A DNA stretch of 21,650 bases, taken from positions 1 through 21,650 of the forward strand of contig CANRLD010000007.1 in assembly GCA_947631375.1 (NCBI GenBank), in the 5' to 3' direction. This document shows, piece by piece, positions 15,931 to 21,650 of this stretch. Position 1 is the first letter of the stretch. Every line of letters starts with the position of its first letter. A program made the position numbers and the translations under genes. The stretch is from an uncultured Methylophaga sp. (lineage in GTDB: Bacteria > Pseudomonadota > Gammaproteobacteria > Nitrosococcales > Methylophagaceae). The notes below the pieces were generated by a model, which saw only the letters and a list, made by a program, of their open reading frames with translations, ran no database searches and was not told the DNA's origin.

Positions 15931-17001
15931 TTAACTTTCTACGGTTTCATCCAGCAACCATTCACGCCAGATCGCCAGTAACAATGCCATTAATACTGGA
16001 CCGATGAAAAGCCCGACAAAGCCCATGGTGGTAACCCCACCAATCAGTCCAAAAAAGGTTAACAAAAATGGCAGCTTGATCGGCCCGCCGATCAGGTTTG
16101 GGCGTATTGTCTTGTCAACAATAAACAACTCAATCGATCCCCAAAGAAATAAACCAAGCCCCGCCAGTGGATTGCCACTGCCAACCAGATAAAGTGAGAC
16201 CAACGTAAACGCCAGTGGCGCGCCTCCCGGTATAAGCGCCATAAAACCGGTAATAACGCCCAGCGTCACCGCCGATGGCACACCAGCTATCCAGTACGCA
16301 ACCCCCAGCACAACGCCTTCACCTATCGCAATCACCCCCATCCCCAGCACCGTCGCACTGATGGTTGTCGGTACCATCCGTGAAAACCGGTTCCAACGTC
16401 TCGGCAAAATATTCTCACCGATACGATCTATCTGAGCGACCAGAGTATGGCCATCCTTAAAGACAAAAAACAGGGTAAGCAACATAAATAATAAGGCCAA
16501 TGCCAGCGAAAAGATCTCCGTCCCCATCGTCATCACTAAACGCGAGATATTGCCAAGATGCTCACCACTAAAAAACTGGACAATTTCACTGACTGCTTGT
16601 GGATAATTCAGATATTCATTCCAGGTTTCAGCAACACTGGGGCCAAATAATGGCAACGCAGATATCCAGCCCGGCGCACTTATTCCATGCCGGTTTGCCT
16701 CGACCAACCAGTCAATCCAGATTCTGGTTTCATTCAAGACAAAGGAAAAACCAAGCACCAGTGGAACGATCAATACCGTTAGCACCAGCATAATTGCGAT
16801 AGCGGCAGCTAAGGGATGAATAAAGCGACACCACTTTAACAACCGTTGATATAACGGCCAGCTGGCAAAGGCAATAATAAGGGCGGCCAGAACCGGCACG
16901 ATAAAGCTATGAAAAAAATAGATCCCCGCAGCGATAATTAGAAACATGAGCCAGCGAACAGCATTATGCGGCGTCAGGATGAGCTCTGATGATGATTTCA
17001 T
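15931..17001 (-). CDS. AI-2E family transporter (PerM/YdiK type)
   Basis: A polytopic inner-membrane protein of 356 residues with the pattern of the AI-2 exporter superfamily: two N-terminal hydrophobic stretches (FLIIAAGIYFFHSFIVPVLA and the next helix ending YQRLLKW), a soluble helical region (about 85-145), then a set of C-terminal helices with the conserved motifs LLTLFFVFKDG, GVITGFMALIPGGAP and IRPNLIGGPIKLPFLLTFFG. Members were named for autoinducer-2 export but others act on ions or have no known substrate, so the transported compound is not assigned. The closest named relative in E. coli is YdiK. The ATG at 17001 overlaps by ATGA the stop of a doubtful upstream frame. It converges with ycaO. 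Confidence 0.92.
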   Translation of the reverse strand: MKSSSELILTPHNAVRWLMFLIIAAGIYFFHSFIVPVLAALIIAFASWPLYQRLLKWCRFIHPLAAAIAIMLVLTVLIVPLVLGFSFVLNETRIWIDWLVEANRHGISAPGWISALPLFGPSVAETWNEYLNYPQAVSEIVQFFSGEHLGNISRLVMTMGTEIFSLALALLFMLLTLFFVFKDGHTLVAQIDRIGENILPRRWNRFSRMVPTTISATVLGMGVIAIGEGVVLGVAYWIAGVPSAVTLGVITGFMALIPGGAPLAFTLVSLYLVGSGNPLAGLGLFLWGSIELFIVDKTIRPNLIGGPIKLPFLLTFFGLIGGVTTMGFVGLFIGPVLMALLLAIWREWLLDETVES

Positions 17002-17225
17002 ATCCGAAATGTTTGTCCAATTCTGGTAACGGTAAACGAGAAGCTACTTAGTCTTTCCACGCTGGCGAATGTATTCTGACAAGCAGTCTGACCATGAGTT
17101 CTGTCGCAGCAATCACAGGGGCAAGCCGCACCATCTCCTTTTGAAAGGATAAATTTTCTACCCAAGGTTATTGTCAATTCGTCAGCAATCCGAGCGCCAA
17201 GGATAGAGTATTTTTTTCGCGACAT
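16998..17225 (-). CDS. Doubtful small cysteine-containing ORF ending at the AI-2E permease start
   Basis: A 75-codon frame from the ATG at 17225 (MSRKKYSILGARIADEL) to a TGA that overlaps the permease ATG by four bases (ATGA). The most distinctive part is GDGAACPCDCCDRTHGQTAC, with five cysteines that could bind metal. The frame extends upstream to 17330. I recognise no family. Against it: the Shine-Dalgarno match is poor, the composition is unremarkable, and the C-terminal end looks random. The ATGA overlap could be chance. It may be a real small gene, a decayed remnant, or non-coding leader. Confidence 0.25.
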   Translation of the reverse strand: MSRKKYSILGARIADELTITLGRKFILSKGDGAACPCDCCDRTHGQTACQNTFASVERLSSFSFTVTRIGQTFRI

Positions 17226-17531
17226 AAACTGTTTTCCAGTGATGGCCGGACGGCTCTGCGAAGGATTTTTTCTGCTTTTCATTCGGCAACGCATATGCTT
17301 ATTGGCATCTCTCCAGCAAGCTAACCGCACTTGATGAAGTGGATGCTGAACGCTTTAAATACGCATTGGGGAAGACGCAAATACAGTGGATAAACGCTGT
17401 TACAGTAGCGGGATGAGTGATAACAGCCTCGCGTCATGTCGAAAACAACATCGCGAAGCAGTCATTATTTATTGTGTGGCCAGAGCTAGCGATAAACTCC
17501 GAAAAGCCAGCAGCGTTGCCGGTTCACCTTC
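17002..17531. other. 530-base stretch without a confident gene
   Basis: This stretch lies between the start of the AI-2E-family permease and the end of the DUF1840 gene, both on the minus strand. Apart from the doubtful cysteine-containing frame I see no recognisable protein, tRNA or tandem repeat. It must contain the promoter for the permease, for which I could not name a convincing site. The long plus-strand frame starting at 17386 is mostly the shadow of the DUF1840 gene. Confidence 0.6.
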
Positions 17532-17828
17532 TCAGTTACTGTCCCACATCACATCGGCATCAGCAGCAATAGCAGCCTGCAGCAAATTAATTAAGGGTAA
17601 CGCTCGCTGTGCCAGTCCGGGTTTAAATTCACCATCTTCCGGATCCTGTTCGGCCTGCTCGCTGGACGCCACTGCTGTTTGCAATTTCGATAATGCCGCG
17701 GGCAACTGCTGTGGTTGGAGTGCGCCAGGAATGGCACCACTATGGCCCATAATATCCAGCATGTTTTTGGCCACATCACCAAACATGATGATATCCGCAT
17801 ACGCTTTTGTGCTGAAGGTCACCAGCAT
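17532..17828 (-). CDS. DUF1840 family protein
   Basis: A 98-residue cytoplasmic protein that fits DUF1840 from end to end: MLVTFSTKAYADIIMFGDVA at the start, KNMLDIMGHSGAIPGAL, an acidic linker (EQAEQDPEDGEF), and the conserved finish QRALPLINLLQAAIAADADV with the MWDSN end. The family is widespread in beta- and gammaproteobacteria and has no known function. TAGGAG lies six bases before the ATG. It follows the small lipoprotein gene by 38 bases on the same strand, so the two may be co-transcribed. Confidence 0.92.
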   Translation of the reverse strand: MLVTFSTKAYADIIMFGDVAKNMLDIMGHSGAIPGALQPQQLPAALSKLQTAVASSEQAEQDPEDGEFKPGLAQRALPLINLLQAAIAADADVMWDSN

Positions 17829-17866
17829 GTGATTCTCCTATCATTTCTGTCAGATAATTCGACTGA

Positions 17867-18187
17867 TTATCGGCGCTCTATGGTCGTTTCATACTGCGGA
17901 CTGACTAACCGAGGGTCGCCTTCATTCAGACAGAGAAACGTTACATCGTAAAAATGCTTCATCTGTTGTCGCTTCAGCGTTTTGGTTACCAACAGCTCTT
18001 TTCCTTGATTGGCACAATACGCCCCGGCCTGATCCAGCACCGACGCTTTTGCCGTAGAAGCATTTACATGATCTGCCGATACGGTATAGGTGTCCGGGCC
18101 GATTTTTTTAACGCCAGATGTTTTCACTGCGCAGGCAGTAAGCAACACCATGCCTGCTAAACTGATAATTAACGTCATCATTTTCAT
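17867..18187 (-). CDS. Small lipoprotein of unknown function
   Basis: A 106-residue lipoprotein. The signal peptide ends with the lipobox LLTAC, giving Cys19 as the lipidated residue; the residue after it (Ala) does not suggest inner-membrane retention. The mature part has the pattern of a common family of small proteobacterial lipoproteins: GPDTYTVSA, then an alanine-rich helix ending in AGAYCANQGKELLV, and a strand ending in VTFLCL, with two cysteines likely paired. The role is unknown. A GGAG ribosome-binding site lies before the ATG. Its maturation would depend on the Lgt-LspA-Lnt pathway, which is notable given the broken lnt in this window. Confidence 0.85.
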   Translation of the reverse strand: MKMMTLIISLAGMVLLTACAVKTSGVKKIGPDTYTVSADHVNASTAKASVLDQAGAYCANQGKELLVTKTLKRQQMKHFYDVTFLCLNEGDPRLVSPQYETTIERR

Positions 18188-18283
18188 AGTGCTGTTCTCC
18201 GCTCATTAATTAATAGCAGCTGCCATAGCCGATGATTGTCGGCCCGGTTTGCTAACGTCAGCAACAACCTCAGTTAATACCGC

Positions 18284-18856
18284 TTAAGGTAACGCCGAAA
18301 ACAGTATAAAACCTGCAAACCCGGTCAGCATCACACTGGAAAAACGGTTAAACAGTGTCATGTTTTTTCGGCCAGCAGCCGAGCCAACAAGATAGCCAAA
18401 TACAATCCAGCTAAAACCAACAGCGGTGATACAGGTCGCCAGCATCACAAAATACCAATGGATATGAGCATGGCCGATCGGAATAAGTGTTAGCGCAAAA
18501 ATAAACGCTTTAGGGTTTAAAAACGTCACAATAACGATTTTTTTAAAGGTGATAATTTCAGCGCTGGCAACACTATCGGCAGCGCGTCGCCACATCGTTA
18601 CCGCCAGATACGTTACATAGCCACCTACGGCAACCGCCAGAATACGCTCCACATAAGGCGTTTGCTGCAACATCGGTTCAAACAGCAACAAAATCAACGT
18701 GATAGCACTGAAATAACCGATTATTTCGCCAAGCAACAAGGGCAAGGAACGGCGTATTCCAAGCATCGCTCCAGAGGTCCAGAGCAAGGTGTTGGTCGGC
18801 CCCGGCGTAAACAGCAAAATCAGGATGGCAAATACAAATAATGTCGGACTGGTCAT
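18284..18856 (-). CDS. LysE/RhtB family amino-acid exporter
   Basis: A 190-residue inner-membrane protein with about six hydrophobic helices, the length and layout of LysE/RhtB translocators. The N-terminal signature is present (LLFTPGPTNTLLWTSGAMLG), followed by LLLGEIIGYFSAI. The second half contains the FLNPKAFIFALTLIP segment typical of the family. Family members export amino acids or related small metabolites; the substrate cannot be told from sequence. It stands alone, with 96 bases to the lipoprotein gene and about 100 bases after the DUF1971 gene. Confidence 0.9.
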   Translation of the reverse strand: MTSPTLFVFAILILLFTPGPTNTLLWTSGAMLGIRRSLPLLLGEIIGYFSAITLILLLFEPMLQQTPYVERILAVAVGGYVTYLAVTMWRRAADSVASAEIITFKKIVIVTFLNPKAFIFALTLIPIGHAHIHWYFVMLATCITAVGFSWIVFGYLVGSAAGRKNMTLFNRFSSVMLTGFAGFILFSALP

Positions 18857-18958
18857 TTGGCTATGATAAAGGATTAACGAGCCGCTGTAAGCGCATAAAC
18901 CAACCAGTCAGCAAGCTATCTGCCCGCAATCAGCCGGTAACACGAACCTCGAACAGTG

Positions 18959-19231
18959 CTAATGATAAAACTCAACGTAAAACAGCACCTGCCCCACCGG
19001 TTTAACCTGATGCAATACGGTTGGTTCAACCACACCAAAGGTATCAACATCAAGCTCAATCTCTTCAAATGGCTGATGAATGGTGTAGCGCAGCCTGCCA
19101 TCCAGCACCACAATCTTGGCCCACACACCGTCTTTGGTCTGGTGATTATTCAATAAGCCAGTGGGGATCGTATTTTCGTTAAACACTGGTGTACGTTTAT
19201 ATGCAACGACATTGCCTGGTAGTGATTTCAT
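18959..19231 (-). CDS. DUF1971 (YeaR/TehB-like cupin) protein
   Basis: A 90-residue protein of the DUF1971 family, small cupin-like beta-barrels related to E. coli YeaR and to the domain fused to some TehB proteins. The typical pattern is visible: YKRTPVFNENTIPTGLLNNHQTK near the N-terminus with PxG after the first strand, WAKIVVLDGRLRYTI, and the final EPTVLHQVKPVGQVLFYVEFY containing the conserved His. The role is not firmly known; yeaR in E. coli responds to nitrate and nitric oxide. GAAGAG lies eight bases before the ATG, with a stronger GGAGG further off. Confidence 0.88.
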   Translation of the reverse strand: MKSLPGNVVAYKRTPVFNENTIPTGLLNNHQTKDGVWAKIVVLDGRLRYTIHQPFEEIELDVDTFGVVEPTVLHQVKPVGQVLFYVEFYH

Positions 19232-19396
19232 AATCTTTACTCTTCACCTCCGATTTAAAGCGCTATGCCTATCATTACGTCTTGCTACCCGCGCTGCGGG
19301 CTGTAGTGACCCGTTTCGCTAATCATGAGACTAACCCAACTGTATTGCAGTTTCTGCCTTGCTTTCAGTCTTCCAGCCCCACGCCGGCACCATGCA

Positions 19397-19993
19397 TTAT
19401 TTTGCTGTATCCGTTGTCGTCAGCACCTCTGCCACCCGCTGTTGAAGCATTGGCAGCACACACTGTTCAAACCACGGATTACGCTGTAACCAATGGTAAT
19501 TTCGAGGACTGGGATGCGGCAAAGCAATAGTGTGCGGCCAGGTTTTGCGCCAGTTACCAACATGCTCGGTCACGGTCATTTTTTTGTCAGCAAAATGATA
19601 GGCCTGCGCATATTGGCCAATAACCAATGTCAGTTGCAGGTTTTTCAAATGGGACAAAAGGGTTTCGCGCCATGCCGGCGAACACTCTGGTCGTGGCGGT
19701 AGATCGCCAGATTTCCCCGCTCCCGGATAACAAAATCCCATCGGCAAAATGGCAATCTGCTTTTCGTCATAAAACACATCTGCGGAGATACCAAGCCATG
19801 ATCGCAGCCGTTCACCACTGGGATCATTAAACGGTATACCGGTTTCATGGACTTTTCTGCCCGGCGCCTGGCTCGCTATCAGGATACGAGCTGATGGATG
19901 AATCTGCACAACCGGTCGCGGACCACACGGTAAAAATTCAGCACAAATATGACAAGCGCGTACCTCAGTGAGCAGTGACGCTATATCGCTCAT
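19397..19993 (-). CDS. Uracil-DNA glycosylase family protein
   Basis: A 198-residue protein of the uracil-DNA glycosylase superfamily, of the branch that starts with a cysteine pair and an LPxGPRPVxQ segment (RACHICAEFLPCGPRPVVQ at 12-30). The first active-site region reads SQAPGRKVHETGIPFNDPSG, and the second, near the C-terminus, is LPHPSPRN. Together these mark the family, although uracil-excision activity has not been shown for most of this branch. Five cysteines are present (14, 17, 23, 88, 104), so a metal or iron-sulfur site is possible. I chose the ATG at 19993, where homology begins; an in-frame codon at 20032 would add 13 unrelated residues. The ATG overlaps the stop of a 28-codon ORF as ATGA. 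Confidence 0.88.
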   Translation of the reverse strand: MSDIASLLTEVRACHICAEFLPCGPRPVVQIHPSARILIASQAPGRKVHETGIPFNDPSGERLRSWLGISADVFYDEKQIAILPMGFCYPGAGKSGDLPPRPECSPAWRETLLSHLKNLQLTLVIGQYAQAYHFADKKMTVTEHVGNWRKTWPHTIALPHPSPRNYHWLQRNPWFEQCVLPMLQQRVAEVLTTTDTAK

Positions 19994-20076
19994 CTTGCAG
20001 GGTGATTTCCCGACAGCAAAAACGCCTGCCACAGCGTGATCAGCTGGAATGGCGTACCGGGAAAACCAATGATCAT
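19990..20076 (-). CDS. 28-codon ORF with strong RBS, overlapping the glycosylase gene
   Basis: Starting at the ATG at 20076, this frame encodes 28 residues (begins MIIGFPGTPFQL, ends GNHPAR) and stops at a TGA that shares ATGA with the glycosylase start. It is preceded by AAGGAG five bases from the ATG, the best ribosome-binding site in this neighbourhood, while the glycosylase ATG has none. The peptide is hydrophobic with one tryptophan and shows no signal peptide. It may be a leader that couples translation into the glycosylase gene, a true small protein, or the remnant of a longer gene. A 7-bp inverted repeat lies just upstream of its ribosome-binding site. Confidence 0.5.
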   Translation of the reverse strand: MIIGFPGTPFQLITLWQAFLLSGNHPAR

Positions 20077-20092
20077 CACATCTCCTTCTTTT

Positions 20093-20126
20093 AGTGCTTC
20101 ACACTTTCAGCCATTATCTAAGCACT
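20093..20126 (-). repeat. Inverted repeat in the leader of the glycosylase transcript
   Basis: AGTGCTT (20093-20099) and AAGCACT (20120-20126) are perfect 7-base inverted arms separated by 20 bases. On the minus strand the structure ends five bases before the AAGGAG of the 28-codon ORF. GATAAT (plus ATTATC) within the loop resembles a -10 box, without a good -35. It could be a leader hairpin or an operator; no evidence decides. Confidence 0.3.
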
Positions 20127-20205
20127 GATAAATACTATTTTAACGTGACATATTTTTCCGCGGCTGGCGTTAACTGACATTAACCAAGATCGCTGATATT
20201 TTTAC

Positions 20206-21150
20206 TCAGTTGTAACCTAGCAGAGCGACTACTTCTTTAACGGTATTGACTGAATGATGAAGTTTGGCTTTTTCAGCACGATTCAAGTTGAGCTCAACGA
20301 TTTTTTCCACACCGTTGCATCCCAAAATGACAGGTAACCCAATAAATAAATCCGTGTAACCATATTCGCCCTGCGTATAAACAACGCTGGGAATGAGCCG
20401 CTTTTGATCTTTCAAAATCGATTCAACAGTCTGGGCGATGGCCGCAGCAGCGGCGTAATAACTACTATAGCCCAACAAACTCACGATCTCTCCGCCGCCA
20501 TGTGCTGTGCGATGAATGATTTCCTGCAGACGTTTTTCGCTGATCAAATCCAGAATTGGAATACCGGAAATAGTCGTGTGTGTAGGTAATGGCACCATCG
20601 CATCGCCATGACCACCAATCACCAGACCATTTACATCTTTAACACTAACGCCCAACTCCATTGCGATAAACGCCTTATAACGTGTGGTGTCCAATGCTCC
20701 TGCCTGACCGATGATGCGTTCATTATGAAAGCCGGTGATTGCTTTCACCACATGACACATGGCTTCAATCGGGTTAGTCACAACAATCACGATGCTATTG
20801 GGCGCATAGTGTTTAATATGCTCTGCCGCCTGCTCCATCACCACCTGATTGATTTTGATTAACTCATCACGACTAGGATATTTACCGGTTTCAGGATCTT
20901 TACGCCGTGGCACGCCAGCAGACACCACCACAATATTGGCATCAGCAATGATTTCAGGATGATTACTGCCGGTAATCTTCGCATCAAACCCCGCTGCCGG
21001 ACCGGACTGCATTAAATCCAGCGCCTTGCCTTCAGCCATTTGCCCATTGATATCAAATAACGCTAAGTCACCCAACTCCTTTTGTGCTAACCAGTGGGCC
21101 GTGGTGGCACCGACATTGCCAGCACCATAGAGAGCAATTTTGTTTTGCAC
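20206..21150 (-). CDS. mdh: Malate dehydrogenase, LDH-like (type 3) family
   Basis: NAD-dependent malate dehydrogenase of 314 residues, converting malate and oxaloacetate in the TCA cycle. It belongs to the LDH-like branch, not the dimeric type of E. coli. The Rossmann motif GAGNVG is at 9-14 and Asp33 indicates NAD preference. The substrate loop reads GVPRRKDPETGKYPSRDEL; arginine at 82/83 where lactate dehydrogenases have glutamine marks malate specificity, and Arg94 is the catalytic-loop arginine. Asp154, Arg157 and catalytic His181 (GGHGDAMVPL) complete the active site. The loop is several residues longer than the usual VPRKPGMSRDDL. The start is GTG at 21150 with AAGGAG at good spacing. 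It stands alone, separated from the next genes by 129 and 132 bases. Confidence 0.93.
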   Translation of the reverse strand: MQNKIALYGAGNVGATTAHWLAQKELGDLALFDINGQMAEGKALDLMQSGPAAGFDAKITGSNHPEIIADANIVVVSAGVPRRKDPETGKYPSRDELIKINQVVMEQAAEHIKHYAPNSIVIVVTNPIEAMCHVVKAITGFHNERIIGQAGALDTTRYKAFIAMELGVSVKDVNGLVIGGHGDAMVPLPTHTTISGIPILDLISEKRLQEIIHRTAHGGGEIVSLLGYSSYYAAAAAIAQTVESILKDQKRLIPSVVYTQGEYGYTDLFIGLPVILGCNGVEKIVELNLNRAEKAKLHHSVNTVKEVVALLGYN

Positions 21151-21230
21151 GTGGTCTCCTTGCTTTATCAGGACAGTTTTGGCTTTAACCCCACTATCTT
21201 ATTGGAATTATTAGCTAACAGGTCAGGTTC

Positions 21231-21257
21231 AAAAGTCAGGTGTGATGACACCTTTTG
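21231..21257 (-). terminator. Possible terminator after the glycine-rich gene
   Basis: AGGTGT (21238-21243) and ACACCT (21248-21253) form a perfect 6-bp stem with a four-base loop. On the minus strand it is followed three bases later by TTTT (21234-21231), and it lies about 30 bases past the stop of the glycine-rich gene. The stem is short, so this is tentative. Confidence 0.4.
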
Positions 21258-21266
21258 CCATCCAGC

Positions 21267-21300
21267 ATAAACGAAATCTATATCAGGGAGTTTCGTTTAT
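21267..21300. repeat. 10-bp inverted repeat across the end of the glycine-rich gene
   Basis: ATAAACGAAA (21267-21276) and TTTCGTTTAT (21291-21300) are perfect 10-base inverted arms separated by 14 bases. The repeat spans the stop codon at 21283-21285, so one arm is coding. It may help end transcription or protect the 3' end of the message. Confidence 0.6.
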
Positions 21301-21650
21301 CTGCTTGCTACCAGTCAGTGCAATACCACCAGAAGCACCGCCAGCGTCATTTCCACCACCTTTACCACCAGCTCCACCGTTTCGTTTATTGTTACCGCCA
21401 GCAATAACACGTACAGGACCCTGATCAGGAACTACAATACCTGCCGAAATGGGTGTTAAATCCAGAGATTGACGAATAAAATTACGCAGTGACACCACCA
21501 GTGCGGCCGTTTCGATATTTTTCCCCGCCACCATATCGTTCGCAGCCTGCGCAGCCAGCCGAACCTGTTCTTCTGTGCCCAGTAAAACAGTATCTGACAG
21601 TGCTGCTTCAACTGCATCGCGGAGTCCGCTTCCCACTACTATCAAGAAAG
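21283..21650 (-). CDS. Unrecognised protein with glycine-rich C-terminus (5' partial)
   Basis: The frame is open to the right edge of the window, so the start is missing; the TTG at 21645 is probably internal. The visible 121-122 residues have two parts. About residues 1-70 are helical and alanine-rich (AALSDTVLLGTEEQVRLAAQ ... AALVVSLRNFIRQSLDLTP). The rest is a low-complexity tail rich in glycine, with GGNNKRNGGAGGKGGGNDAG, ending ALTGSKQINETP. I do not recognise a family. The tail could be a flexible surface or nucleic-acid-contacting segment, but nothing in view decides this. The coding character (no stops, ordered N-terminal part, following hairpins) supports a real gene. Confidence 0.55.
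   Translation of the reverse strand, partial: FLIVVGSGLRDAVEAALSDTVLLGTEEQVRLAAQAANDMVAGKNIETAALVVSLRNFIRQSLDLTPISAGIVVPDQGPVRVIAGGNNKRNGGAGGKGGGNDAGGASGGIALTGSKQINETP

Noticed and set aside
17386..17832. 148-codon plus-strand frame rich in serine, alanine and cysteine
   Set aside because: It is antisense to the well-supported DUF1840 gene and its composition is that of a shadow frame.
19290..19304. Short hairpin (CCCGC-GCT-GCGGG neighbourhood) between the glycosylase and DUF1971 genes as a terminator
   Set aside because: The 5-bp stem is followed by no T-run on either strand; its position alone is not enough.

Overview
The window reads as ordinary chromosomal DNA from a gammaproteobacterium of moderate GC content. 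Three things support this: the order miaB-phoH(ybeZ)-ybeY-corC(ybeX)-lnt, a close full-length relative of E. coli YcaO, and an OpgG periplasmic-glucan protein. The genus cannot be fixed from the sequence. The LDH-like malate dehydrogenase and the general gene set would fit a Methylophaga/Thiotrichales-type organism, but that is only inference. I see no rRNA, tRNA, CRISPR array, insertion sequence, prophage or plasmid function.

Layout. Bases 1-325 (+) hold the 3' end of a penicillin-binding protein 1A gene, which converges on an M48 metalloprotease lipoprotein (-) with rpmE (ribosomal protein L31) just upstream of it. From 9475 down to 2249 (-) runs one long apparent operon: miaB, phoH, ybeY, corC, lnt, trkH and a class I methyltransferase. 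Genes in it overlap by 1-8 bases or are separated by 1-21. The most notable defect of the window is here: lnt carries an in-frame amber codon at the site of a conserved tyrosine, inside a strong quasi-palindrome.

From 12932 down to 9621 (-) lies a three-gene cell-envelope operon: a small exported four-cysteine protein, an acyltransferase-3 membrane protein, and OpgG. The OpgG partner OpgH is absent. On the + strand follow a HbpS/GlcG-like protein with a DUF3185 membrane protein (closed by a clear hairpin) and a YcaO protein. On the - strand, 15931-21650 carry an AI-2E-family permease, a DUF1840 protein, a small lipoprotein, a LysE-type exporter, a DUF1971 protein, a uracil-DNA-glycosylase-family protein preceded by an overlapping 28-codon ORF, an LDH-like malate dehydrogenase, and the 3' end of an unrecognised glycine-rich protein.

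The genes cover translation and RNA quality control (L31, MiaB, YbeY, PhoH, YcaO), envelope biogenesis (PBP1A, Lnt, M48 protease, OpgG and its acyltransferase), transport (TrkH, CorC, LysE, AI-2E) and central metabolism (malate dehydrogenase). I did not find a convincing new multi-gene system. The observations most worth following are the interrupted lnt, the small ORF coupled to the glycosylase gene, the OpgG operon without OpgH, and the 530-base weakly coding stretch at 17002-17531.
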